A DNA stretch of 64,000 nt from Allodiplogaster sudhausi. Lineage: Eukaryota; Nematoda; Chromadorea; Rhabditida; Diplogasteridae. Under the pieces are notes generated by a model. It did no database searches. It saw only the letters and a program-made list of their open reading frames with translations, and was not told the DNA's origin. The stretch spans positions 1,142,501 through 1,206,500 of the forward strand of contig CALZFC010000007.1 in the NCBI GenBank assembly GCA_945643635.1, written 5' to 3'. The translations under genes were made by a program, and so were the position numbers. This document shows positions 26,642 to 36,745 of this stretch, in pieces (position 1 is the first letter of the stretch; each line of letters opens with the position of its first letter).

Positions 26642-29600
26642 TTCTCTCTCTTTATCACTCTCTTTTCCCCCTCACGTCTTGATTTGTCTTCTCTTTGCCT
26701 CGCCATCGCCTTGAGTGGACATCGCCGGTCCTACTTATCTGATTCAACTACCATCCACATTAGGCCATTGTCAACGACTAGCTTGAGTAGCCAAGCATCT
26801 TCGAAGTGGCGCAGTAAGTAGCGCGTCCGGTTATAGTTTTGAGTGTCGCGGGTTCGATCCCCAGCCGTTGTGCATAGAGAAAAATAAAAAAAAAACAGTG
26901 AAAATATTTCAGGGATTTAGGGAGTTCGCTCAAAGCGAATCACTGTTTTGCCATTGTAAATTTACGTCATGAGCAGAGGTGGAAACTGGCCCAACTTTTT
27001 TGGGCCCGGCCGGCCCTTAGGGTCCAGAATCTCGGCCCGGCCCGGCCCTCAGATTTCGGGCCCTTGAATTTTGGGCCCGGCCGGCATGGGGCCGGCCCGG
27101 TGGGCCCGATTTTTAAAAAAATGTCAAATTCAACATATTTCCGAGTGATCATTTTATTAGCATCCTCTTTAAATGGCAGAAAAATATATAAAAAATTCTT
27201 TCGCAAAGCTTCATAAGCAATTACTAATATAAGCATTGACCGGGATGTTACTTGTTATGGAATTGCATAAAGTTTTTAAGCTACAGCTTCAAGAGAGAAC
27301 GGACAATGAGAGAGTTGAAGATGGATTCGGGTGAAAGACTTTCACGCTTCTCAGGGACAAGATTTCTGAGGTCAGAAAAGGAACGTTCTGCAACAGCAGT
27401 CGAGGCGGGAATTGCATATAGCTGAATAACAAGGCGAGAGAGCTGGGGGAAATCATTAGCACGATCTTTCCATGCCAGAAGGCGATCATCATGATCAAGA
27501 CCGGAAGAGTCAATGAATTTGAAGTGCGAATTCAAATAGGTATCAACTTCATAAACAGAATCATCTTCGGAGTCAGACACATCATCATAAGCAGTTCTGG
27601 GAATCTTTGCCGGCTTAGGCTGTGAAGAGGAATTCTGGGAGGGGTTCAATGAGCTTTTCAGGAGATCTTTTAGCTCCCTAATAACATCCTTTCGCTGATC
27701 CTCGGTCGCGAGGAGACGAAGCTTTCTGCGTTTTGGGTGAAGCAGAGTTGCGATGCGGTGAAACTTCGTGATGATTCCATCGTCCTCTTTCCTCAGCATG
27801 CACTTATATGCGCTTCTACCGAGCACGCAGAGCATGTCAGAGTTCAATGCGATTTGAGGATAGGGAATCCAGAGCACTTCGCACATTCTTTAAATATATT
27901 ATTGATTATTCATGTTAATGATGAAATGCATAAAAAATTACTACCTCAGGAAGCTTGTTTCGATCTTTCTGACCGAACAGCTCAGCAGCACATTCTTAAT
28001 ATGCTCTGGCCGATTTCAACTTACTCAGCCAGCGAGTTTCCACCTCGAGCGGAAGCTTTCTAGAGAGCGCCGAGCCAACTGTAGCGCCTTTCGTCGCGAG
28101 AAGTTCACTATGGAGCTCATTCATCCGTTTAGCCACACATGGCCTCGAAGGCAAAACGGATTCTACCTTGAGGTTGTCAACGTTCTTCCGATTCGCTCTA
28201 GAAAAACGCACAAACTCGTACACACAAAAGACCAATTCAAACAAGAAAAGGAAAATATCTAACCCAATTTTCAGAGCGGTGGAAATAACATCAAATAACA
28301 AACTAGAATAGCGATGAAAGGTATTTCATTTATTTCATTCCGAAGCGGAATGAGAGTCGTATTGACTACTGATCTGCTATATAACGTATGGTCAATTGGA
28401 GCAATAAGAGTTCGGATGGTCATGACCATGCTCGCTTGCAATTTTGCGAACAACGGGCCCAATCGGGCTCAGGGCCGGGCCCAAGGTTGGGCCCGGCCCG
28501 GCCCGGCCCTAGAGGGCCCTAGAAATTTGGGCCGGCCCTCATTTTGGGCCGGGCCGGGCCCGTTCCACCTCTGGTCATGAGCCGATTATCTACGTCCGGC
28601 TTGAGCACAAGCTGTTAACCTACGTGGCGTAGTAGGTTACTTGCTCGCATATAGTTTTGAGTATCGCAGGTTCGAACCCCATGCAATGAGAATTTTTTTT
28701 TTTTTTTTTTTTTTTAGAAAATATAGTGTTTAAATAGCTTTAGAACGACAAAAAAAAACGAAAGCAGCATCAAAGGAAAAAACAAGTGCCGACGTTCGTG
28801 TTTCCACTTGAAATTGGCAACTTTCAAAGAACTTAAAACACACAACACACAAACTATATGGCAACGCACCCAAATTTGTCACTGTATGTCATGCAAAGAC
28901 AAGTTTCACAAAATTTCAACGATTTTCTAGATTTTTTAAATGGAATTGGTAAAGAAAAATTCCAGGATTCCATATTAATATGTGAATTGCCTGAAAACTC
29001 TTTCTGCAGCGAGATATTCCACTTCGCCCATTTGGCTATAGCCGTCATAGCCGACATAGCATTGACCCCTCGCCGTTGAGCGGTACTGAACATGTTTTCC
29101 TTTTTGTAGTCTCAGCAACGGCCGGAGTCTCTTCCTGAGGCGCAAGTGGAAGACTTCATTGCGACTGCTGGTTAGGCGCATTATTATTGTCTTATTGCAA
29201 GATGTTAAGAAGTCCCGCTCTTCATGCTTTATCCCTGCTTCATCTCTCTCTTCTCTACCCCCCCCCCCCTCCAGTCTTTCATTCTCAATCTCTCCCTCCC
29301 ACTATCCTCCGTTCTCTTCATATGGAGCGCCAGCTGAGCACCCGTATGCCCTCCCTCGTCCTCCACCGCCAGACTCTCCATTTCAACAACAGATTGAGGT
29401 TTGACTGTCAATAATTATTACTATAGAACTTTTCATCTGGAAAGGATGCCTTTGGAGAAAGTGTAATTGCACGCAAATACAACGGCGACAGGTTGAGAGC
29501 GCTGATCGCTACGTTGAAGCCGAAGCCACGGGCGGCGACAACAACAGCGACGGCGACTCCGAAGCGGGTCTCGACACGAGGAATACCGTAATCGACACGC

Positions 29601-29793
29601 TCGGCGCGGAACGGCGCGTCAAGCAACCCTTTCTCACTTATCACAATCAGGTAACGAGGGAAAGCATTGCATTGAAAATGAATTGAGAATTCCAGTTGTG
29701 TTCTGGCGAAGTGCTGGGGTCGTCTTCACATGAAAGTGTCCAGACCGCGGCACAGAAATGCGCTCTTCTAGACTGCCAGGTCTGCTTAATCTA

Positions 29794-29842
<49 letters not shown>

Positions 29843-31128
29843 TCTCGCCGTCTCTATTCCTCTCTCGTTCTCACTCCCCTTTCTCGATCACAGCTTTCCA
29901 TCCTTTATCTCTCTTTATGAATGTATAACTTCGTCTGGGATGCTTGACTCTTTCCTGGCCAGGCAGTGAATGCGCGAGCGAGTGTTTCTGGTCTGTATGA
30001 CGTGGTGTACTTGAAGACGGTCTCGGGCCGCAGTGGCAAGAAAGGCAACTATTGCCTGTCCAGTCAGTTTTCATGCATTATGCAACTAACATTTTTTTTT
30101 GCTTCCTCTATAGAATGAAAACAGCCGTATTTGATAGGAAGACATTCAAACTCATGTACGCAATAACAAATTTGAAAAATAATAATAAAAGTAGTTGGTT
30201 TTAGACGTGAAGGTGCACAACTCGTCTCGCCGGCAACGGGAAAAGTACCAGCCGCCTTCTCGCTTCTCGTCCTTCGAGCCCTTCGATGGAAGCAACACTT
30301 CTGGCGGAGGCGGAGGAGGAGGACTCTCATTTGCCAAGATTCGACCGGGTCAAGCTGGTTCTATCAGTGATGCCGTTGGTTTAAAGTTTTGCCATTCTGT
30401 TTCTTTTTAAAGTTTTTTTTAAAGAGTATTCGCTAAAGGTTTCTGAATGGGAAGATGAAAGGGAAAAAATAATTTTACATTTCCAGGATGAGCGGTTGGC
30501 GATCGCTATCGAGAAGTTGGACCAGGCGGTGGGCGCCGAGCAGCGACGGAGGGTCCACGACTCGGAGGTGGCGCGGCGGCGGGCTGCCAAGGAGGCCGCG
30601 GCGTCACTCGCGAGATCAATCGTGTCCGAGGGAGCTGCTGGCTCGTCCTCCACTGCTCCTCCCACTCTTCTCACTGATTCCTTGCCAGAAGAGAACGAGA
30701 GCACTTCGGTAACAGCTACTACTGCCACCCCTTCTACCCCCGATGCCACCATTTCGTCCGTCGCCGTCACTGACATTGAAACCGCCAAGGACATTGACGA
30801 CATCACAGCGACCGAGAACGTGGACGATGAGGCAACCACCACGACTGTTCTTGCCACCACCGAGAGCAACGATGATGATCTCATTGATTCTGATCCCGAT
30901 GAAATCACCGAAACAGAGCCGATAAGCAATGATATCACGGAAGAGAAGTCGACGGTCGCGGAGACGGAAACGACGACGACCTCCGTGTCAGCGACGACTC
31001 CCTCAACTACATCTCCTCTGATAACATCAACACCCAAATTCGTCTGGCCGAAGACTCTCCCGGCCGCGTTCTTCTTCGTCAGCAGGAAGAAGAAGAGTTT
31101 CCGACGCAAACACGCCAGCAAGTCGTAG
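25057..31128 (+). CDS. Secreted Gly/Pro-rich nematode protein, possibly ground-like family
   Basis: Exons 25057-25126, 25285-25409, 25518-25688, 29110-29170, 29334-29398, 29492-29650, 29696-29779, 29963-30062, 30205-30374 and 30487-31128 join in phase to 548 residues. It starts with a signal peptide (MLQLPLVIAVALTLSTSDAC). Then come a Cys/Gly/Pro stretch (CESGGCPPVSSSGGG), a Gly/Ala/Pro segment and a Pro-rich segment (ALPRPPPPDSPFQQQ). A Cys-containing module in exons 7-8 (CALLDCQ, then YDVVYLKTVSG and NYCLS) resembles the nematode ground-like domain, which is associated with warthog/hedgehog-related secreted proteins. The tail is Thr/Asp/Glu-rich and ends in a basic cluster (RKKKSFRRK). The family assignment is tentative; the gene structure is firmer. 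Exon 5 begins at 29334 because only that acceptor keeps phase with exons 4 and 6. Intron 3 carries a 3.3-kb nested transposon complex. Confidence 0.75.
26125..26205 (-). repeat. tRNA-like module 1, left arm
   Basis: On the minus strand, TGGCGCAGTAGGTTAC (A-box-like) is followed about 35 bases later by AGGTTCGAACCCC (a canonical B-box pattern). The inverted counterpart is on the plus strand at about 28620-28680. The acceptor stem does not pair well, so it is probably tRNA-derived rather than a functional tRNA. Confidence 0.6.
26350..26415 (-). repeat. tRNA-like module 2, left arm
   Basis: On the minus strand, TGGCGCAGTAAGTAGCGCG is followed by GGGTTCGATCCCC. The mirror copy is on the plus strand at about 26810-26870 in the right arm. 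It has the same arrangement as module 1, so each arm carries two tandem modules of the same polarity. Confidence 0.6.
26505..26660. repeat. (CT)n microsatellite in the loop of the fold-back element
   Basis: About 150 bases of CT dinucleotides with CTTT and CTAT interruptions, forming most of the spacer between the two arms of the fold-back element. Confidence 0.95.
26974..28573 (-). mobile_element. hAT-superfamily DNA transposon, truncated coding region
   Basis: A 1600-bp element with ends CAGAGGTGGAA...TTCCACCTCTG, flanked by a perfect 8-bp direct repeat GTCATGAG (26966-26973 and 28574-28581), the hallmark of hAT insertion. Both subterminal regions (about 26997-27110 and 28455-28565) are arrays of GGGCCGGGCC-type palindromic motifs. 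The minus strand encodes the C-terminal part of an hAT transposase. It inserted into the right arm of an older fold-back element. Confidence 0.93.
27281..28301 (-). pseudogene. hAT transposase C-terminal remnant
   Basis: Minus-strand frame 27886-27281 ends with a typical hAT dimerisation segment: FPQLSRLVIQLYAIPASTAV, then ERSFSDLR and a short tail. Upstream it has IATLLHPKRRK, resembling the hAT motif before the acidic insertion. Another minus frame at 28301-27996 includes LPLEVETRWLS, a match to the hAT TRW segment. The two frames are separate and the N-terminal zinc finger and most of the catalytic core are missing, so the enzyme is not functional here. Confidence 0.8.
29803..29856. repeat. 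(CT)n microsatellite
   Basis: CT dinucleotide tract in the intron between exons 7 and 8 of the Gly/Pro-rich secreted protein gene. Confidence 0.9.
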
Positions 31129-32274
31129 TCTCTTCCCTTACAATCTCATACAACCTTTTTCTCTTTCGCTCCATTTCTTTTTCTCTCCATAGCTTTACGC
31201 AGCCACTGATTCCTTCGGATTTCAAAGTGGCAACTTACATATGTACATTGAGTAGAAATCTAGGTTACTCGTAGAACTTACAAATGCTCATTATGTCAAC
31301 AAACATTGGCTGCATGGCAGATGACACTCCCTTTCGTTCAAATTCGTTCGATTTAAGTTTATTTTTAATAAATAACATTATATTTCGAATATTTGAGATA
31401 CTAGCATTTTTCACTGTCCTCCCCAGATCGTTGCTCAGCCTTCGCAATTCTTATATTTCTTTAGATGTATTCAATATAGCATATTCTCTTTGAAAATGGT
31501 GCTCATGATCCATTTCAATGTTTTGACTCGTCCGTGTTTTTTTTTTGTTCTTGAATTAAAGGTTTGTTACGTCTTCAGCAGGACAACGAATGCATCGGTC
31601 AATCACAGCGTATGAAGTTGATGACTATTATTATGCAGAGGAGAGTTCAGTTTTATAGTACGCCCTGAGACAAGTCACTCGTATATGAAATCAACTCTTC
31701 TTCTTCTTCTTATTCTACAGGCCAGAGTAATTTACGTCACTTATCATATGAAAGCTCTTTTATGGGCGTTGAAAGGGCTCGAAAGGAGCTGCCGTGGAAC
31801 TGTTATCGAGAACGATGGGCGTCAGAGATAAAGAGGGAGAGACAGGGAGACAGAGAGAAACACAGAGAGAGCGAGGGAGAGAGAGAATGAGTGAAGCAAA
31901 TAGAGACGTGGAGCCAAAAGAAAGAGGAGGAGAAATATTGAAAAACGCCGTGAAGCTACCGATAATATCTCTCTTATTATGCTCTCTGTTTCTCACATTC
32001 TATCTCTCTGTTTCTCTTACACTTCCAATTTTGCTCCTGACCTAGTTGCCTACCGCCTAAGCGAGTCCCACTGATATGGCTTCGACTAGCAGTTTGAAGA
32101 AGCAGTGGAAACGCCCTTTTTCTGTTTTCGCATGATCTGTGTTAAGAAACAAGAAACTATTGCCGTTCTAATATTGCAAACAGCACATGTCTCATGAAAT
32201 TACCATAACTGATTGAATTTTTAAAATATAATTTAAGTTACAAGTGATATTTGAATCATTGAGGAGAGAAAAGA
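31129..32274. other. Intergenic region, no gene recognised
   Basis: 3' flank of the Gly/Pro-rich protein gene. AT-rich, with AATAAA-type hexamers (for example near 31368) and a short GA tract near 31825-31885. I see no coding exon supported by splice signals. Confidence 0.5.
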
Positions 32275-32551
32275 ATGATGCTAAATAGGATGACTCTGCT
32301 CATGGCCGCGTTGCTGCTTTCGCTGGCTGCGCTGGCCACTGCAACTGATGAGAAGGCCCAGATCGGCTTCGAGTGCAACGTGCACAAATGTGTCTTCCGT
32401 CTCATCGTTCCTCAGGTTCCGTTTACTTTATCTACTTTTTTCTCTTTAAACATAAATATTTCACATCAATCATGAAATTGTTAGAAAAGGCAATATCTAT
32501 GTACATATGTATAATTTCTGTGTAATACATAGAAATGCGTTTTTCACAATC

Positions 32552-32585
<34 letters not shown>

Positions 32586-34286
32586 TCCAGCAATACACCG
32601 CCTTCGTGAACGTCACCAAGTACGAAAAGCTCGTGAACAGCATTCGTGAGAAGATTACGACGCTGAGGGCCATCGAGGATGAAGTTCTGACCGGCGAAGG
32701 CAGCTTCAACGCCGTAATCAACAGATTGAATACGAATTTACCAATAAATAGAACTGAGAAAGATTATCTGGAATTTTACTTAGGCAACAGAAAAGTACAT
32801 CCCGATTACATATATCATTTCGATGTTCAATTGTTCTAGACTTTTTTTTACAATCCTACAGACGATCGAGGGCATGATTGGCGATGCCCGCGACGAGATT
32901 GAAGGAGTCAGCTTCAACGCGACTGAGCTGCATTGTACTGCAAGCGAGCTGCGGGACACTGTTCAAGCCGATGTCAACAAGGTATCCGGGTCATCATTCT
33001 CTCCTTTTTGCTATGTTCACATAGCATTTATAGAGAAAATGTAATAGAAACGGCGAACGGGCGAAAGAGAGATTATTGCGTCCCCCAGCGACAAAGGCTA
33101 CTGGTCAGACGAATTTATTAGTAGAAGCAACAGTTACTCTACGACGAGGGAGAGATAAGGGGAGCGATGGGAATGCGTCAGAAAGGTCTTCAGGCGTCGG
33201 GAAAAGCATGGATTAGGTGGTGGGAAGGGTTATAATGGGAGGAGAGAAGTTCTAACGGCGGATATAGATACTTTCTCTAGAGGTCATAGAAAGAGAGAAC
33301 GACGAAGAGGGAGAGAAATTCATAATAGAGACTCAACTTACAATTTATATATCGGCTTACAAGAGGGATACTCCGCATGCAAACGGCAGGGAGAAGGAAA
33401 AGTTGATCTACAACTTGACAGAGAGAAAGCAAACTTACGATGCAAATTACTTAACGTCTTCATGCATGTGCATATTGGAACTCGGAAGGTATAACCTGGG
33501 TCTTTTTGTAGACGGATACGATTATGAAGTGCATGGCTGACGTCGTTGCCAAGAAGACAGCAGCAAAAGCATGCTGGTCCACAACTACGACATCGCCGAG
33601 CCGATCCACTTCAGTCACAACCGACAATAGCACTGAATATACATCTTGGCCGCCAGCCAGTAAGCAACCAATCGATGCTAATCATGGAGACTAATGGGAG
33701 TTCTAACGAGGAAGAGTGCAATCAAATATGTTAAATAGCCGCCACATACATATATCTAAAAAAAAAAGGGTGTTTATCTCTTTGCGCAGACATTTCTAAA
33801 GCCCTTGCAGTACTTGTGCCCATATCTAACTCGAAACGACTAGTGAAACCGCCAATAATTTGACTTTATACACTGAGGATCTCACGTTTCTAGAGGATAC
33901 AACGTAAATTAAATTGCAGAATGACAACAGAGGGCTTACTAAAAACACATTCGTTCCTTAGTTAAAATAAAAGGGACAATTCGTATGCAGGTGACTCCAG
34001 GATAAGCGAGTCGCCCTATACGGATGCCCCAGACTACTCTGGCGGAACGAGTGCCGATACAGAGAGCCCGAACTCGCCGAGCAGCCGCGCCGAGACGGAC
34101 AGCCCCGCTACTGCCAACCCCTCACACTCATCGGACACCATAGATGCGGAAAACCCGGGAAGCGTCCCGACAGTGTTGCCTGATAACAGTCCATCCACAT
34201 CGTCAAAGCAGCCTGAAACCACAACGACGAACAACACTTCTAAAGACGAGCCGTCTGGTGAACAGATTGGCATTCTAGAATTGTGA
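32275..34286 (+). CDS. Secreted Ser/Thr-rich protein, family unknown
   Basis: Five exons, 32275-32415, 32591-32713, 32862-32981, 33512-33659 and 33991-34286, give 275 residues with consistent phases. The N terminus is a clear signal peptide (MTLLMAALLLSLAALATATD). The mature part starts with a two-Cys segment (CNVHKCVFRLIV). Next comes a helical region with N-glycosylation sequons (NVT, NAT) and further cysteines in exons 3 and 4. The C-terminal 120 residues are a Ser/Thr/Pro/Asp-rich stretch such as TESPNSPSSRAETDSPATAN, probably O-glycosylated and disordered. Two near-adjacent helical repeats ending in SFNA (exons 2 and 3) suggest internal duplication. I do not recognise the family; a nematode-specific extracellular protein is the most likely description. 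Confidence 0.75.
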
Positions 34287-34674
34287 TGTGAACTATATAT
34301 AAGTACAAACAAGTTAAAAAGTATATAAAGTTTATGAGTTCCTTAAACAATTCTGAACAATGGTACACCTGAAATGAACGCAGTGGAGACTGACAATGAG
34401 ATCATACATAAAAATTTGATCACGCCTAGTTTGAAAAAAGGAAGAACTAAAAATACTTCATACCTAGAGCAAACACACGAGTACTAATGCTCACCATTCA
34501 AAAAACCTATATCTGTATTAATTTTTAGTCGCAAAACTCACTTCTTCTGAATGCGTTTCCAAATAACTCATGGAACTATTTCATCTTAATAATTCATAAA
34601 TATGTGCTCTTCAATTATTTAACTTAGCCGTGCATATCTCCTTCATAAGAACACCAAGACATATCTCTTCCGAG

Positions 34675-36575
34675 TTATCTGCTGTCAATTGCTGACGGCG
34701 AGAAGGAGGCCCTCTTGACCGGTGGGGCGTTCCTTTTCTTAGCCACCACTCCGATGGATCCCATCACGAGAGCCACCGCCAGCAACTCAAGGATACTCCA
34801 GACATCGATGACGTCATTCACTGAGTGAAGACGGGCAAGGGCACAGCCAGCATTCACGCAGAGACAGTTGTAGGGGAGGAGGCCTGCAGAGAGAGGAGAG
34901 AGAGAGAGAGAGAGTATGGGAGAGAGAAAGATGAAGAAAAGTAAGTAAAGAAAATAGGAATCAGATATACACAGTAATTAATCAAGGTACTGGCAATGAA
35001 GGAATAAATAAAAAGTGTTTAGTCGAAAAAAAATTTTTGAGCACTGAATGATTTTTTGAGAGAATCAAAATAAGGCCATATCTCGCACTTGTTTGTCTAA
35101 CTCTACAACCTCTCTCTCTCTCACTAACCAATGAAGACGCTCGCTGCAAACTGTCCAATACGAATGTCGATGAAAGGAGAGCAGATGTTGAGGAGCCAGT
35201 GGGGAGTGAAGGGGAAGAAGCGGGCGCAGAGGAGGAAGTAGAACAGACGGTGCTCATTCTCATGCACCTGCAGAGAGAAAGAGGGAGAGAGAGAGAGAGG
35301 CTGAGATAGAGAGGCAGAGAGAGAAGGAGAGGGAGAGAGACGGAGAGAGGGATTGAAAGGGAGGGAGAAGGAGAGAGGCTGAGATAGAGAAGCAAAGAAA
35401 GAGAGAGAGAGAAGGAGACGGAGAGAGGGAGGGAAAGGGAGGGAGAGGGAGAAGAAAGAAGAGAGAGAGAGGAGAACGAAGAGTGAGAGAGAGGATCAAG
35501 ATGAGAGAGAGAGAGTAGAATGAGGGAGAGAGAGAGGAAAATAAAAGAGATTTAAATAAGATCTAGGAGAAAGAAGAGAGACACAAAAAATGGAATAGAA
35601 GAAATAAAACAACTTCACACTTGCAGCAGGGTCACATTTTGAGCCTTTTGAATCCTTGGAATAGGTACAGTATTCTAAGGTAAAGAGAAGAGTGAACAGC
35701 TAACCATATCTCTGAGAGTGCGAATCTTCTTCTTGCAGAACTTCTCAACAACTGGCCTGGCGAAGGAGGCAGAGAGGAGAAAGCAGAGAGACGCGCCCGC
35801 TGCAGTCAACGGACACACCACGAGGCAGCCGAACCAACGGCCGAAGAGGGCACCCGCCAGCAGGTTCTGTGGTGTTGGAGGGGTAGACACGATTGGACAC
35901 GGCGAGCATCAACTATCTACGTATTATCCATACTACTTACCGCTGTGGGATACATAAAAAAAGCTAACTAACAATGTAAAAAAGTAAGGAAAACTAAGAA
36001 ACCATGAAGAAGGAGCCTGGAATGGCGAAAGTCTGCTTGTAGAGGTAGGCGAGAGAGAAGAGGAAGACAGTGTAGACGAAGTGTTCTTCTCTGAATTTTG
36101 TATTTTTATTTATTTTATGAAGGGTCTCATGTAATTCAGGGAATAGAATAGTCCTATTGAATTGATTATGTGGATAAAGATTTCCGCTTACAACCCCAAC
36201 TTTTTGCTAACCTGTAGCCATTCAAGAAGAGGGCGACTTTTCGAAGTTCATCGAAAGATTGAGGGAAGTGACTCGGCCGTTCTGCTCTTGATTCTCCGCC
36301 TCAAATCTACTTCTTACAGTAACAATCAAGAGAGGGATAGAACTCATTATTTTCAAGTGTATATAATAAAAAAAATAACCCAATATAACCATTTGACAAT
36401 TTTTTTATGTTTAAGGAAGATTCGAACCTGCGTTCTATGTCTCCAATGACCTACCTTTATCACTACACCAAACTTCCCGCTTACCTGCAAGATTGGGCGC
36501 GGCGGCCCACGCCAGGAGAAGCGCTATCGTTGAGAGCGCAAAAGCAGCCAGCAAACCGCAGAGACGCCACCACAT
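34675..36575 (-). CDS. TMEM41A-like VTT (DedA/SNARE-associated) domain membrane protein
   Basis: Minus-strand exons 36575-36485, 36299-36212, 36090-36003, 35866-35705, 35267-35129 and 34883-34675 join to 258 residues, close to the 264 of human TMEM41A. Family segments are clear: YKQTFAIPGSFFM-NLLAGAL across exons 3-4, FLLCARFFPFTPHWLLNICS in exon 5, and LLPYNCLCVNAG at the exon 5-6 junction, the VTT-domain pattern with re-entrant loops. The N terminus is a membrane anchor (ALSTIALLLAWAAA) and the C terminus adds one more span. TMEM41B and VMP1 relatives are endoplasmic reticulum lipid scramblases involved in autophagy and lipid mobilisation; the same activity is inferred, not shown, here. A splice acceptor lies 7 bases upstream of the ATG. 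Confidence 0.9.
35274..35530. repeat. (GA)n-rich tract in TMEM41A intron
   Basis: Roughly 250 bases of GAGAGA and GGGAGA units between exons 4 and 5 of the minus-strand gene; the transcript strand is therefore pyrimidine-rich. Confidence 0.9.
36409..36484 (-). repeat. tRNA-derived SINE-like sequence at the TMEM41A exon 1 donor
   Basis: Read on the minus strand, GGTGTAGTGATAAAGG (A-box-like) is followed by GCAGGTTCGAATCTTCC (B-box-like). The block begins within a few bases of the exon 1 splice donor (GT at 36484-36483). It is tRNA-like in spacing but its flanking sequence does not form an acceptor stem, so it is more likely a tRNA-derived repeat than a tRNA gene. Confidence 0.5.
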
Positions 36576-36582
36576 TCGACGT

Positions 36583-36584
36583 CT
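36583..36584 (-). promoter_or_regulatory. Predicted trans-splice acceptor, TMEM41A-like gene
   Basis: Minus-strand TTTCCAG precedes ACGTCGA and the ATG at 36575, leaving a 7-base leader, as expected for spliced-leader addition or a 5' untranslated intron. Confidence 0.6.
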
Positions 36585-36597
36585 GGAAAGGCTTTTC

Positions 36598-36737
36598 GGC
36601 TCTATTCTTGTGTAGGCGTCCCATCGAATTATAGGCGTCCCATGAAAAATAAAGGCGTCCCATCAGTGTAAAATAAAGGCGTCTCATCGCCTTGGGACGC
36701 CTATAATTCGATGGGACTCCTATACTAGAATAGAGCC
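36598..36737. mobile_element. 140-bp MITE, hAT-type 8-bp target duplication
   Basis: Terminal inverted repeats of about 45 bp (GGCTCTATTCT...AGAATAGAGCC) enclose a core of repeated GGCGTCCCAT units. A perfect 8-bp direct repeat, GGCTTTTC, flanks it at 36590-36597 and 36738-36745. It is inserted immediately upstream of the splice acceptor and start codon of the TMEM41A-like gene. Confidence 0.88.
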
Positions 36738-36745
36738 GGCTTTTC

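Larger units (their letters stand above)
25749..29088. mobile_element. Large fold-back element with tRNA-like modules, interrupted by an hAT element
   Basis: The left end (CAGTACCGCTCAACGGCGAG from 25749) is the reverse complement of the right end (to 29088). The left arm runs 25749-26425; the right arm is 26805-26973 plus 28582-29088, split by a 1600-bp hAT insertion. With the insertion removed, both arms are about 677 bp and surround a CT-rich loop of about 380 bp. Each arm contains two tRNA-like modules. No clear target duplication was found, and no transposase frame of its own. The element lies in intron 3 of the Gly/Pro-rich secreted protein gene. Confidence 0.85.

Noticed and set aside
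6362..28680. Functional tRNA genes at the tRNA-like blocks
   Set aside because: A- and B-box motifs are present but acceptor stems do not pair, and the blocks lie symmetrically in transposon arms; they are better explained as tRNA-derived repeats.
29278..29333. Earlier start of exon 5 of the Gly/Pro-rich protein at the acceptor after the poly-C run
   Set aside because: It would put exon 5 in a frame that does not join exon 6; the acceptor at 29331-29333 fits both neighbours.
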